Assembly: GCF_000147335.1 (NCBI RefSeq)
Contig: NC_014501.1
Location: 744,001-808,000, forward strand
Source: Gloeothece verrucosa PCC 7822
GTDB taxonomy: Bacteria; Cyanobacteriota; Cyanobacteriia; Cyanobacteriales; Microcystaceae
Length of the DNA stretch: 64,000 nucleotides
Direction: 5' to 3'
Position numbers and translations under genes: made by a program. Numbering within the stretch: position 1 is the first letter of the stretch; each line of letters begins with the position of its first letter. The notes under the pieces are model-generated. The model was given only the letters and a program-made list of their open reading frames with translations, searched no databases and was not told where the DNA came from. Positions 1-7,815 of the stretch are shown here, one piece after another.

Positions 1-88
1 AAGGAGATTAAAGGAACGGTTCGCCGCTCGTTTACTTGAAGAGTTTTTCAAGGAAGAAAATGTTTTTGTCTTAAGGAAGAAAATGTAA
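1..88 (+). CDS. C-terminal end of an unknown protein, cut by the left edge
   Basis: An open frame enters from the left edge and ends at the TAA at 86-88. The visible 28 residues are charged and helical-looking (Arg/Lys/Glu rich, ending RKKM). The next gene starts 10 bases later in the same direction, so it could be part of the same operon as the integrase below. Too short to assign a family; it may simply be an open frame. Confidence 0.35.
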   Translation, partial: RRLKERFAARLLEEFFKEENVFVLRKKM

Positions 89-98
89 CGTTACGCTT

Positions 99-1001
99 AT
101 GGAATGTCCTTTAGATTTTGAATGTATCCCTATTACTCATTATCCTTCTCGGTGCATCAATCGCGAGTATTGTGACAATTTATCCCAACCTTTACCTTTA
201 CCTTATGAGCGTTATTTTGATAAAAATTTAAATTGTTGGGTTTTAGAAGTTGAAAGATACTGGGATAGATATCAAGAAAATACTATTAAAGCTCTTGAAG
301 AATGCGGTTGGTACTCACCTGTAGAATTGCCTTATTTTATGGGATTTGACGATAAATTAAACTATCATTACTTAATAGTTCATAATTATCCAAATAATTA
401 CAAGGATAGATATCCGGGGTGGAGTGCGGCCCAAGTTTTACCTTATCATTATGTTTGGTCTAAGGAAATTAATAAATTTTATGTAGCTGTACATTTGTCT
501 TTAAAAGAAAACTTTCATTGTGCTGAAAAACTTCCTTACGAAATTTATAAAGACGAATGGGGATGCAATGTATTAAAAGTTATTATAGATATAAAGGGTC
601 TTTACCAGGTAGCCGATGTAAATCTTACTTTTCAAACAAATTTTATTAAGGAAGGTAAGTATAGAACTTTTTATTATCATGAGGTAGTTAAAAATCGTAA
701 AGACTTAGGGTTTGTATGCTCTGAACCACTTCCCTATAAAAGAACGAAAAACAGACTAACTGTTACCAAAAATTTACCAGAGTATGGATATCAAAAGGCT
801 GTTTCTGTTGAGCCTGAAAGATGCAACGGTTTGATTTTATATAAATCATCTAATTATAACTGTATTCCAGAAAATCTAAAAACTAAAACTCAGCTTAAAA
901 AGATGAGATTAAAACCATCTCCTAATCAACAGCCTAAAGCTTACTACGGCAACTATTACGACAATTACCCCCTTTATGATATTAACGAGTGTGAACTATG
1001 A
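99..1001 (+). CDS. Unknown 300-aa protein with five Leu-Pro-Tyr repeats, coupled to the integrase
   Basis: I do not recognise a family. The protein is rich in Tyr, Asn and Trp and contains a repeated element: LPY occurs at residues 34-36, 77-79, 114-116 and 145-147, with a fifth copy near residue 210. Each is followed by an aromatic/charged stretch such as a Lys-Asn-containing turn and a beta-like hydrophobic segment. Spacing shrinks from 43 to 37 to 31 residues, then about 66. No signal peptide or membrane segment is visible. Its stop overlaps the start of the integrase gene by 4 bases (ATGA), so the two are probably co-translated and belong to the same mobile element. A role in recombination directionality or element maintenance is conceivable but is inference only. 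Confidence 0.65.
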   Translation: MECPLDFECIPITHYPSRCINREYCDNLSQPLPLPYERYFDKNLNCWVLEVERYWDRYQENTIKALEECGWYSPVELPYFMGFDDKLNYHYLIVHNYPNNYKDRYPGWSAAQVLPYHYVWSKEINKFYVAVHLSLKENFHCAEKLPYEIYKDEWGCNVLKVIIDIKGLYQVADVNLTFQTNFIKEGKYRTFYYHEVVKNRKDLGFVCSEPLPYKRTKNRLTVTKNLPEYGYQKAVSVEPERCNGLILYKSSNYNCIPENLKTKTQLKKMRLKPSPNQQPKAYYGNYYDNYPLYDINECEL

Positions 1002-2068
1002 AAAAAATTAAACCAATAAATAACAACGGTTCAATTATTATTAGGTTTTCGTTTGAGGGGAATCGCTTTAACCTATCTACCGGAGGAAATTTTAATAATA
1101 AAGCCGATTTAGACAAAGCTAATTACATAGCGGCTAAAATCATGCTTGACATTAGTCAGGGTGAATTTGATCCGTCTCTTTTAAGTTACGGTGGGACAGC
1201 AAAAAATCCTGAAGACGACCTTAAAAACATTTGGAGTAAATATAGGAATTTCAAAAGTGCGACTCTAGCAAAATCTACCTTAAAAAAAGATTTTGATAAA
1301 AGAGTAGGAAATTGTTTAAAAAAACTGCCAACTACTGACTTAAACAATTCAACAAAGATTAGGGACTGGCTTTTAGCTAATAAAACAGCATCAGAAGCCA
1401 GGCGTATCTTAGTACAACTCAAAGCTTGTTGTAAGTGGGCAACTCAATCAGGATTAATTTTTTATAATCCATTTGATGAAATGCCCTCTCAGATTAAATT
1501 AAAGAGATGTACCCAAGAAGATATTAACCCTTTCACCCTAGAAGAAAGAGATAAAATTATTCAAGCATTCAAAAGCAGTACATACTATAGTTATTACTGC
1601 CCTCTGGTAGAATTTATTTTTTATACTGGGTGCCGGCCTTCTGAGGCTCTAGCCTTAGAATGGACTGATGTTATTTTAGGGAAGAAAATTATATTTAATA
1701 AGGCTTGGGTTGAACAAGAAAAACAAACCCATTTAAAAACCCAGAAAAAACGAATAATAAACTTAAACGAGCAAGTTGAAAATTTAATAGGAAGTATTCA
1801 GAAGAGAAATTATTTAATCTTCCCTTCCAAAGGGGGGCATTATATTGATTGGCATAATTTTCATGCCAGAGCTTGGAAAAAAGTTCTAGAAACTTTACCA
1901 GAAATTGAATACCGGAACCCTTACCAGATGAGGCATACCCACATTACTTTAGCTTTAAATTATGGGGTTTTAATAGCAGATATAGCCAAAAACTGTGGTA
2001 ACAGCCCTGAGATTATTTTGAAAAATTACGCTGGTGTTACCCGTGATTTTGTCATGCCGGTTTTTTAA
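998..2068 (+). CDS. Tyrosine recombinase (integrase) of a tRNA-inserted element
   Basis: Site-specific recombinase of the phage integrase family, acting on DNA att sites. The N-terminal about 60 residues look like an arm-binding domain, then a SAM-like core-binding domain, then the catalytic domain. Visible catalytic elements are the TGCRPSEAL box (Arg about residue 216), RHTH at 312-315 and the nucleophile Tyr344 in KNYAG. The box II His three residues before Arg312 is Tyr, and the usual LGH His is Asn (CGNS), substitutions that also occur in other element integrases of this kind. Length of 356 aa is normal, so the gene looks intact. It is coupled by ATGA overlap to the upstream repeat protein and points toward the tRNA fragment at 2593-2636, its probable att site. 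Confidence 0.9.
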   Translation: MKKIKPINNNGSIIIRFSFEGNRFNLSTGGNFNNKADLDKANYIAAKIMLDISQGEFDPSLLSYGGTAKNPEDDLKNIWSKYRNFKSATLAKSTLKKDFDKRVGNCLKKLPTTDLNNSTKIRDWLLANKTASEARRILVQLKACCKWATQSGLIFYNPFDEMPSQIKLKRCTQEDINPFTLEERDKIIQAFKSSTYYSYYCPLVEFIFYTGCRPSEALALEWTDVILGKKIIFNKAWVEQEKQTHLKTQKKRIINLNEQVENLIGSIQKRNYLIFPSKGGHYIDWHNFHARAWKKVLETLPEIEYRNPYQMRHTHITLALNYGVLIADIAKNCGNSPEIILKNYAGVTRDFVMPVF

Positions 2069-2080
2069 GGAGAAAACAAC

Positions 2081-2479
2081 ATGGGACGCTCAAAAGAATT
2101 AAAATTAGCTTCATTTGAAATCGACCCTCAAACTTGGGAAGAGTTTAAAGAAAAATGCAAAAAATCGGGAACAAGTGCCCGAGCGGTGCTTGTTGATTTC
2201 ATCAAACAATATGTAGAAGCCCCTGGCGTAGAACTCGACCTAGAACCAGATGTAGAAGCCCCTAGCGTAGAACCCGACCTAGAACTTACAAACTCCAGGG
2301 CGAATTATTGGGGACTTAAGCCAGGAATGCTCGTAAAGCATTATATGTATCAAAAACTCAAAGGGAAAATTATAGAGAACCTTCCTGATGGACTCGTAAA
2401 AATACGTTGGTTGAATGGAGGAAATCTCGAAGGCCGGCTCGAAAATCATAACCCTCTTTTCATTCTTCCACTTAAATAG
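2081..2479 (+). CDS. Small DNA-binding-like protein with a 13-residue tandem repeat
   Basis: 132 aa preceded by a good ribosome site (AAGGAG) 12 bases after the integrase stop, so likely the third gene of the integrase operon. Residues 1-45 resemble a ribbon-helix-helix-like regulator (FEIDPQTWEEFKEKCKKSG). A 39-base unit is then tandemly duplicated (2213-2251 and 2252-2290), giving two 13-residue acidic Pro-rich blocks starting VEAP. The C-terminal part (GMLVKHYMYQKLKGKI onward) looks like a small SH3/Tudor-type barrel. A possible excisionase or element regulator; function is not shown by the sequence. Confidence 0.65.
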   Translation: MGRSKELKLASFEIDPQTWEEFKEKCKKSGTSARAVLVDFIKQYVEAPGVELDLEPDVEAPSVEPDLELTNSRANYWGLKPGMLVKHYMYQKLKGKIIENLPDGLVKIRWLNGGNLEGRLENHNPLFILPLK

Positions 2480-2525
2480 TCCCCTGCTCTAGCCTGTCTA
2501 AAAATCAGCTAAATCTACATAAAAA

Positions 2526-2549
2526 CTGACATAAAAAAAATCATGTCAG
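2526..2549. repeat. Perfect 7-bp inverted repeat after the integrase operon
   Basis: CTGACAT and ATGTCAG flank an A-rich 10-base loop. It lies between the integrase operon and the tRNA fragment. The stem is short and the A/T arrangement is not a classical terminator; it could be an arm-type binding site or an operon end signal. Confidence 0.4.
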
Positions 2550-2592
2550 CTAAAACCTTTATAAAATAACTGTTTCAAGTTCTAGACCTTGA

Positions 2593-2636
2593 GACTCTTA
2601 ATCCGCTGGTTCAGGGTTCGAGTCCCTGGTCACCCA
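2593..2636 (+). other. 3' half of tRNA-Lys(CUU): probable attachment (att) site
   Basis: The segment contains the anticodon loop CTCTTAA (CUU), the 3' anticodon strand TCCGC, a perfect T-arm (CAGGG / TTCGAGT / CCCTG at 2612-2628), the 3' acceptor strand GTCACCC (2629-2635) and discriminator A2636. CCA is not encoded. Upstream bases do not form the 5' acceptor, D-arm or 5' anticodon strand (the expected GCGGA is absent), so this is not a whole tRNA. Such 3' fragments are the usual scar of integration into a tRNA gene. An integrase lies 0.5 kb to the left and a broken one begins 100 bases to the right. Confidence 0.85.
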
Positions 2637-2734
2637 CTTCTCTTAAAATATCTGAAAATCTTTCCGGGTAAAACTTTTAGACTTTTTCTTCCGTCTATCT
2701 CGTGTCTATCTATGGTACTATATTTTAGTCATTC

Positions 2735-3213
2735 TTGGTCAGAATTGGTGGGAAGAAAGTGGGAAGCACTTTTAACTTAGAAGAGGCGATCAAAGCGAAG
2801 AACGAAAAACTTGACTTCGTAACCATCCGCGCAAAAAATAATTCAAGCTGTCTATATTTAAGAGCGACCCTACCCAATCCGGACGGAACCAAAAAGAAAC
2901 GCGAGATTAGCACCGGTGCCAAAGCTTCTAAAGAAGGATTAAAAATAGCCTCGCACTAGCAACCCGACTCGCTGGCGATCTTCAAACTTGGCGACTGACC
3001 GGCCAATTCAACTGGGAGCAATGGGACAACAAAAAGCCTGAACCTAAAGAACTTCCTGCTTTTCCCGCGACTCCTGGCGATTTTAACGCCCCCGGCATTT
3101 CCGTAAAATACTGGATTTCTCTATTCGAAGCCGAATACTGGCATGGGCGGCCTAAGACCCCCACTAAACTTGAAACTTTGATTGTAGGTATCCTGCTTGA
3201 TGGCATTTTTTAA
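2735..3213 (+). pseudogene. Frameshifted and truncated second integrase
   Basis: The N-terminal arm-binding domain of a cyanobacterial tyrosine recombinase begins near 2735 (TTG; segments IRAKNNSSCLYLRATLPNP and KKKREISTG). The frame is lost near 2945-2958, and the protein continues one frame over as LATRLAGDLQTW, FNWEQWDN and SVKYWISLFEAEYW until about 3180, followed by an unrelated tail to 3213. The whole catalytic domain is missing. Its position directly after the tRNA fragment fits an older element that used the same att site. The 3' end overlaps the opposite-strand gene at 3121-4050. Confidence 0.8.
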
Positions 3214-4050
3214 GCTCTGTCCTTCAGCGTTTTGGTTAGATGTCGTTTCTAGATAAATTTCAGGTGGTAGAGAACGCACAATCGTTATATTGTTTTCATC
3301 CCGACTAATTTGCCCCATCTTCAATGGCGGCTTTTCTTCTTCCTCTTCTGCTTCTGGGTCGGGCATTTCATAATAGTCATTTTGCCAATTTGAGCTAGAT
3401 GCGGCAAAAGAATAATCTTCGGTATTTTCATCTGCCGGCAAATCCTTGTAGTATTTATCTCCAGCAATGGCGGCTAAACCCGGCACGATGATGCCTAATG
3501 GTTTTCGGGCATAAATCCAAGATTTGATCGTCGAACCTAAGAAAATTCGGGCAAAAGTTAGTTGTGCGGCACTAATTTTATAGATAATCTGACAAGCTAG
3601 GGCATATCCTCTAGGGATGGCGGCATTTAAAGCAAATAAGTATTCTCCCGCCGTGAAAATGTAGCGTCCTACGTCGGGGAAATTTTCGTCTAATTCTCCA
3701 GTTGCGCGGCGCACTAATCCCAAAATATCAATTAAAATTCCTCCTGATAATGCGGCTGATAAACTGGGATCTTCATCGACTTTGTTGTATAAGGCAATCT
3801 CATGCCCGATGCCGATTTCCGCTTCGTTGTCTTCTTCAAGTCCGTTGAGTAACCAAATTTTTAAGGGGGTTGATTGGCTGCCGTTGGGATTATAAAGGGG
3901 GAGTAATGTGATATCAGCCGTGTTTAGTTCGTTATCGTCTGCCGACAGAACTAAAATAGCGAAGTCAAAATTTTGTCTTCTTGGAAAGAAGTGCTTGAAT
4001 TTTATACAAGATTCCGATGGGTAGCCATCGGTATATTCAATAGTGTTCAA
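3121..4050 (-). CDS. Unknown protein whose C-terminus is read from integrase antisense
   Basis: About 309 aa from a TTG start at 4050; an in-frame stop lies a few codons upstream, so the N-terminus may be truncated. No family recognised. The middle (about residues 95-185) is Ala/Ile/Leu rich and may be helical; residues 215-245 are acidic (EAEEEEE). The last 30 or so residues are antisense to the broken integrase (3121-3213), implying that a rearrangement replaced the original end. It may therefore be a chimeric or degenerate gene. No RBS is evident. Confidence 0.45.
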   Translation of the reverse strand: MNTIEYTDGYPSESCIKFKHFFPRRQNFDFAILVLSADDNELNTADITLLPLYNPNGSQSTPLKIWLLNGLEEDNEAEIGIGHEIALYNKVDEDPSLSAALSGGILIDILGLVRRATGELDENFPDVGRYIFTAGEYLFALNAAIPRGYALACQIIYKISAAQLTFARIFLGSTIKSWIYARKPLGIIVPGLAAIAGDKYYKDLPADENTEDYSFAASSSNWQNDYYEMPDPEAEEEEEKPPLKMGQISRDENNITIVRSLPPEIYLETTSNQNAEGQSLKNAIKQDTYNQSFKFSGGLRPPMPVFGFE

Positions 4051-4250
4051 GTGGATATATCTCTAGAAGAGATAACCAAAAGGCAACAAATTCTGCTAAA
4101 TTTTCTGCCCGTTAAATCTATTTATTTTTGTCCAAATATAGAAGGATTAGAGGTGTATTGGTGATAGAAATGAAGATAGAGAAGCGGCTGCCAATGCAAA
4201 TATTAATTTTATTTGGAGTGAAGATTTTTTATCAAGATGGGGATTGATTT

Positions 4251-4793
4251 TTAAATCCTATAAATAATAGGGTTTTTGTTTGTTATTATAATCATTCCCA
4301 TAGAAACTACACCTAATACGCCGAGAATTAATGAAGGTTCAGGGACTGAAACTACATTTTGAGCGTAGGTTATTGGCCCAGAACCTTGTATTCCTGATAG
4401 CTCATAGGCAAACGAAGCATCCTCAGTGTCAAATGCCCCTGCAATTAAACCAACGGATAAATTCATAATCGGTCAAGAATAATATTGTATTCCTGCGAAA
4501 ATTCCATCGACGTAAATTGCTTCTGCACTTCCTCCTATATCCGCATTTGAGTTATTAAATATTTTTCCATTGAAGGTTAACTCAAAGTTAGTAGTGGACA
4601 CTGATTCATTTCCTGATCCCGTAATACTAGAATCATCAAAAGTAGCTGTACCATTATAACTTTGTCCAGTAAGAGGCCCGAAATCAGCAGTTCCGCTAAA
4701 GGTATTATTAATAATTGCGGCAGATACGGAGTTTTGTCCAATGAGACTTAAACTGAGAATTACAAAAGCTAGAGACTGATTGAGTTTTTTCAT
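4251..4793 (-). pseudogene. PEP-CTERM secreted protein split by one in-frame TGA
   Basis: ATG at 4793 opens a signal peptide (MKKLNQSLAFVILSLSLIG, cleavage near SVSA) and a beta-rich exported domain (residues 25-106, SGTADFGPLTGQSYNGT). A TGA at 4473-4475 stops it, yet the same frame continues without other stops to 4251 and ends with VPEPSLILGVLGVV, the PEP motif plus transmembrane helix of the exosortase sorting signal. The Arg/Lys tail after the helix is poor (NKNPIIYR). One substitution has therefore split a 180-codon gene. It could also be a sequencing error; cyanobacteria have no known TGA recoding. Confidence 0.75.
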
Positions 4794-4866
4794 GATTTGA
4801 TTATTGTGATAGGTTGTTAAAAAAAGGAGAAAATTAAGGAGTTTTCGCTTTTGAAGTTAACTAAAA

Positions 4867-5112
4867 TTAAAGCAAGGGGATAACACCAAGGTTGACATTA
4901 CCACCAGTAAGGAAGTTGTTGTCTGGGTTACCAATGATAAAATTATTGATGTTAGCTAATTGAGAAGAAGATACTCCATTTACACGGGCTAAAGATACAG
5001 CCCTAGCAGAACCCCCTCCATCTGGATCTATTTGTAGGACAGTGCTACCGTTCTTTTCAATGAATTTTAAATAAGAATCAGCGATGGGGTTTGAGCCAAC
5101 ATATCCGATTGA
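4867..5112 (-). pseudogene. C-terminal fragment of a type-I-secretion-like surface protein
   Basis: Read on the minus strand from about 5112 to the TAA at 4867-4869: SYLKFIEKNGSTVLQIDPDG, then about 30 residues including LARVNGVSSSQLANINNFI, ending GNVNLGVIPLL. This resembles the final segment of large RTX/T1SS-target or cadherin-like surface proteins (a DSYLRF..IDxDG block then a short tail). The N-terminal bulk and any start codon are missing. At the break, near 5105, another minus frame reads out of the upstream side (a 39-codon stretch, 5067-5186, beginning MATVLNLVERTSN), consistent with a join of two unrelated fragments. Confidence 0.55.
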
Positions 5113-5386
5113 GTTTTATTGAGAAAGATTTGCAGTTTAGTCAGCAAATTAGATGTCCGCTCAACTAAATTGAGAACAGTGGCCATAAGAGCTAAGAGCT
5201 TTATGGCTTAGGGATTATAGAACTTATGAAAATTCTTAGACTAAGCAAACACTACAATAAATAACACGATTGGCTGTATAAGTCTACCGAATTGAATAAC
5301 TTCATAAAATCTTCAAAATTCGGTTTTCCAGGCTAAGGAAGGTTTTTTTTGGCGTAATTTACTAATTGACAAAAATTATAATCTAT
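5113..5386. other. AT-rich stretch without a recognisable gene
   Basis: Apart from the minus-strand open frame fragment running to 5186, I see no coding signal, RNA or clear insertion sequence end here. It is probably rubbed-out mobile DNA between two pseudogenes. Confidence 0.4.
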
Positions 5387-5615
5387 GTGTTAGGGAAGTT
5401 CTATAAATTTATTCCGCCCGCTTACTGGGGACAAAATAAAGAAACTCCCAACAAATCTAAAGCTTTTTGTTGGGGTAATATTTATCGACAAATTGACCGC
5501 ACGAGAGTTTAAAAGTGGGTGTGTGGATAAGGAGGAGTTGGAAAGGTTGGATAGTGAAAGGCGGGTGTTAAAGGATAAAATTAGTGATAGTGTGTCTCAG
5601 TTATTAAATTCCTGA
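5387..5615 (+). pseudogene. Two-frame remnant of an unknown coding sequence
   Basis: One frame reads KFIPPAYWGQNKETPNKS through NIYRQIDRTRV and stops at 5510-5512; the adjacent frame continues immediately as VDKEELERLDSERRV, KDKISDSVSQLLNS and stops at 5613-5615. The switch at about 5510 looks like a frameshift in the last part of a gene. No family recognised. It directly precedes the toxin-antitoxin pair. Confidence 0.4.
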
Positions 5616-5634
5616 TAAGGAGGTTATTTAACCC

Positions 5635-5904
5635 ATGAATATTACCCTAAGTCCTGAACAAGAACAGTTTATTCAATCCCAAATTGCTAGGGGTAAGTAT
5701 CAGAATGTTGAGCAGGTTATTAAGGAAGCATTGACAATTCTTGAAATTATTAATCAAGAAAATGACCAAAAACGCTTAGAAGAATTAAAAGCAAAAATAG
5801 CGATGGGATTGGAAGATGTTAAGCAAGGAAAAGTCACCGATGGAGAGTTAGTTTTTGAGCGTTTACAAGAAAGATTACGGTCTGAATTTGGGTTAGAAGA
5901 ATGA
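5635..5904 (+). CDS. ParD-like type II antitoxin (ribbon-helix-helix)
   Basis: 89 aa. The N-terminus MNITLSPEQEQFIQSQIARGKYQN followed by VEQVIKEAL is the typical ParD/CopG-like RHH DNA-binding domain: a short beta strand, then two helices. The C-terminal charged helix would wrap the toxin and block it. Strong upstream AGGAGG at about 5619, somewhat far from the ATG. Its stop overlaps the toxin start by 4 bases, the usual antitoxin-toxin arrangement; the complex is expected to autorepress the promoter just upstream. Looks intact. Confidence 0.85.
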   Translation: MNITLSPEQEQFIQSQIARGKYQNVEQVIKEALTILEIINQENDQKRLEELKAKIAMGLEDVKQGKVTDGELVFERLQERLRSEFGLEE

Positions 5905-6206
5905 GTTATTATTCTTTTTCTGACCAAGCTATTAAGGATTTAGATGAAATTTGCAATTATATTGCAGAGGGTAATCCTAAAGCGGCAAGTCGTCTTTTTG
6001 ATGAGATTCGCAAAAAGTGTAAATTGGCGGCTAATTTTCCGAATATGGGAAAAAGCTATGATAAGTTAATGTCTAATTTAAGAGGTTTTATTGTCAATGA
6101 TTACATTATTTTTTATTATCCAAGTGATGAGGGAATTTATGTGTTACGGGTTGTTAGTGGATACCGTGATTTAGAGTCTCTTTTTTCGGATGAGGAGGAA
6201 ACATGA
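5901..6206 (+). CDS. ParE/RelE-superfamily toxin
   Basis: 101 aa. The N-terminal YSFSDQAIKDLDEICNYIAEGNPKAA helix pair, the LFDEIRKKC segment, the FPNMGK motif and the C-terminal RGFIVNDYIIFYYP...VLRVVSGYRD strands match the ParE/RelE fold. ParE members poison gyrase and RelE members cut mRNA on the ribosome; the sequence alone does not settle which. Coupled by ATGA overlap to its antitoxin. Length is normal and the gene looks intact, unlike the pseudogenes around it, as expected for an addiction module. Confidence 0.85.
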   Translation: MSYYSFSDQAIKDLDEICNYIAEGNPKAASRLFDEIRKKCKLAANFPNMGKSYDKLMSNLRGFIVNDYIIFYYPSDEGIYVLRVVSGYRDLESLFSDEEET

Positions 6207-6494
6207 TTATGATTATTCTTTGTCAATGGCATAGGAGAAATAGACGTAGAACGATTAAAAATAAAAAATGCGTGTAGTAACCTAATTATTACTCAGGACA
6301 AAATTTAAAAATATAGTGGAGGATTTAAAATATGCACAACCGCCCAATGGGAACATTTCGGCACATGGAAACGCAGTGATAACGAAAATGACATCGGAAA
6401 AATTAGCCTTGAAACCTTAATTAAAGGCACTTGTAAGCCGCTTTTCCACTCAAGAGGTAATGACGGAAGTGCGGCAATATTAAGCAATTGAGGA
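6207..6494. other. Decayed coding remnants after the toxin gene
   Basis: Forward frames contain protein-like but startless pieces, for example TTAQWEHFGTWKRSDNEND continuing to a stop at 6489-6491, and a competing frame with AQPPNGNISAHGNAV. Neither can be assigned. Probably relics of the same degenerate element. Confidence 0.35.
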
Positions 6495-6737
6495 TTAATC
6501 ATCGAAGTTCACCCCCAAATCCAGGTTTAAAGCTTTTTCTATCTTTCTCAGAGTTTCTTCGGGCAAAGAGTCTCTAATTCTTTCATTTTCTATGTCGTAC
6601 CAGTAAACGCGGCTAATACCAGCCTTACCCGCTAACACCTCTATAGTTTCACCCGATTCTTTTCTGGCTTTTCGGATGCGATCCCCCAATCCTTGCACTT
6701 CTTTGTCTATGTACCGCCTAACTTTCACAAAATTCAT
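6495..6737 (-). CDS. Small XRE-family transcriptional regulator
   Basis: 80 aa. A helix-turn-helix lies at residues about 16-60: IRKARKESGETIEVLAGKAG, then ISRVYWYDIENERI, the Cro/CI-type recognition helix region with the typical IENE. The end (LPEETLRKIEKALNLDLG) is the last helix of the HTH_3 fold. It reads away from 6920-7815 across a 180-base spacer, the usual geometry of an element repressor controlling a divergent promoter. Confidence 0.8.
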   Translation of the reverse strand: MNFVKVRRYIDKEVQGLGDRIRKARKESGETIEVLAGKAGISRVYWYDIENERIRDSLPEETLRKIEKALNLDLGVNFDD

Positions 6738-6846
6738 AAATAATGTACTCCTTTGATTCTAAATTATTGGCTACTATCTAATATAAAACATCAGACAGCA
6801 GTTGAAAAATATAAGCCAACGCTTTACAATTAAAGCTATAAGAAAA

Positions 6847-6878
6847 GCGATCACCCACCGTCTAAAGTTTGTGATCGC
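6847..6878. repeat. Inverted repeat in the XRE / small-gene spacer
   Basis: GCGATCAC (6847-6854) and GTGATCGC (6871-6878) form perfect 8-bp arms around a 16-base spacer. It lies between the divergent XRE gene and the 6920 gene, 40 bases before the latter's start. Candidate operator for the XRE protein, or a HIP1-like hairpin; the sequence does not decide. Confidence 0.45.
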
Positions 6879-6919
6879 CTTTCTAAAAAACTCTTTACCC
6901 TTAAAAAGGGATTACTAAT

Positions 6920-7138
6920 ATGTTAACAACACCAGACGCAATTGTCACTATCCAAGCCGCAGAGGTAACCAAAGGCGGCATCATCCGTCACTTCACCGGC
7001 GATGTATGTCAAGTAGCCGCACAGCCGCAATCGACCAAATCCAAGTCCGAGATAGACGCTACCGCAAGACAACTACTCTCAGATGGCGGCAAGCTTAAAA
7101 GCCTTCTCAACATTCAATTAAAAATCAAAGACATCTAA
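6920..7138 (+). CDS. Unknown 72-aa protein
   Basis: Starts at ATG 6920 and ends at a TAA before a 53-base gap to the next gene in the same direction. Residues 1-40 (TTPDAIVTIQAAEVTKGGII) look like a small beta-rich domain; the end is helical and basic. No signal peptide or membrane segment. Probably part of the same small accessory operon as 7192-7815, driven from the spacer opposite the XRE gene. Confidence 0.5.
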   Translation: MLTTPDAIVTIQAAEVTKGGIIRHFTGDVCQVAAQPQSTKSKSEIDATARQLLSDGGKLKSLLNIQLKIKDI

Positions 7139-7191
7139 CCGCAAGGGGGAGCCATCCCCCATCTATCCCTTCAAAAAGCGAGGCAAAACAA

Positions 7192-7815
7192 ATGTTAAAC
7201 CATCCCCGATTAACAGCATTAGAAAGAATGTTCCTCTGTGCGCTCATAGAAAGAATCAAACTATTCTTAGGCAAAACCGTCATCAGATTCGAGCAATGGG
7301 CCCATGTTTTGCTTGTCCGTTTCAAGAACGCCAAAGACCAAGAAATATGCCGCTTCGTGTCCAAAAAAAGTCTTCTCCCAGTTGCTCCCCCAAAAAACGG
7401 GAACTATTGGGTTACATTTTTAGGGAAAAGGGTATTAGGGAAAGTTGTCTATTCAGACAAATTTTTCTATCTATACAACACCAAAAACAATCAGTTAATG
7501 GGCTTTTTCCGCACTTACCAAGGAAGAATACTAGAAGCTTTTACTGGCGAAGGGGAATGGATTCATCAAAAAGAATGGGAAAAAATAGAATTCACAGATA
7601 ATCAATTATTTATTGAAGCCGAAAAAAGAGCCGCACTTCTTCAGCAAGAATTACTCAACAAAAGATTAGAAGCCGCAGAAATGGCCAGGCAACACCGGCA
7701 GTGCGGAACTCGCATTCTCCCCCAATCAACTCAAGTGCGGCAACCTCCTAACAACTGGCTTCAATCTCGTCCTTTAGATGATATCCCCTCATCCCAAGTT
7801 AATGAAGGGCTATAG
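7192..7815 (+). CDS. Unknown 207-aa accessory protein
   Basis: No family recognised. Residues 1-50 form one or two amphipathic helices (LTALERMFLCALIERIKLFL). The middle (about 65-125) is beta-rich and aromatic (GNYWVTFLGKRVLGKVVYSD, YLYNTKNNQLMGFFRTYQG). Residues about 140-170 are an Ala/Glu/Arg-rich helix, and the tail is Gln/Pro rich and disordered. Around 7696 the DNA contains GTGCGGAACTCG, one arm of the palindrome found at 24329 and 42435, so the tail may include a decayed copy of that repeat. Confidence 0.55.
   Translation: MLNHPRLTALERMFLCALIERIKLFLGKTVIRFEQWAHVLLVRFKNAKDQEICRFVSKKSLLPVAPPKNGNYWVTFLGKRVLGKVVYSDKFFYLYNTKNNQLMGFFRTYQGRILEAFTGEGEWIHQKEWEKIEFTDNQLFIEAEKRAALLQQELLNKRLEAAEMARQHRQCGTRILPQSTQVRQPPNNWLQSRPLDDIPSSQVNEGL

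Noticed and set aside
2589..2780. 63-aa plus-strand frame across the tRNA fragment
   Set aside because: It is simply the translation of the tRNA 3' half and its flank; no protein signal.
4473..4475. Selenocysteine at the TGA
   Set aside because: No SECIS-like structure and no selenoprotein family; PEP-CTERM proteins need no such residue.
7296..7601. Second plus-strand frame inside the 207-aa gene
   Set aside because: Overlapping frame rich in Arg/Ser without start signals; a shadow of the true gene.
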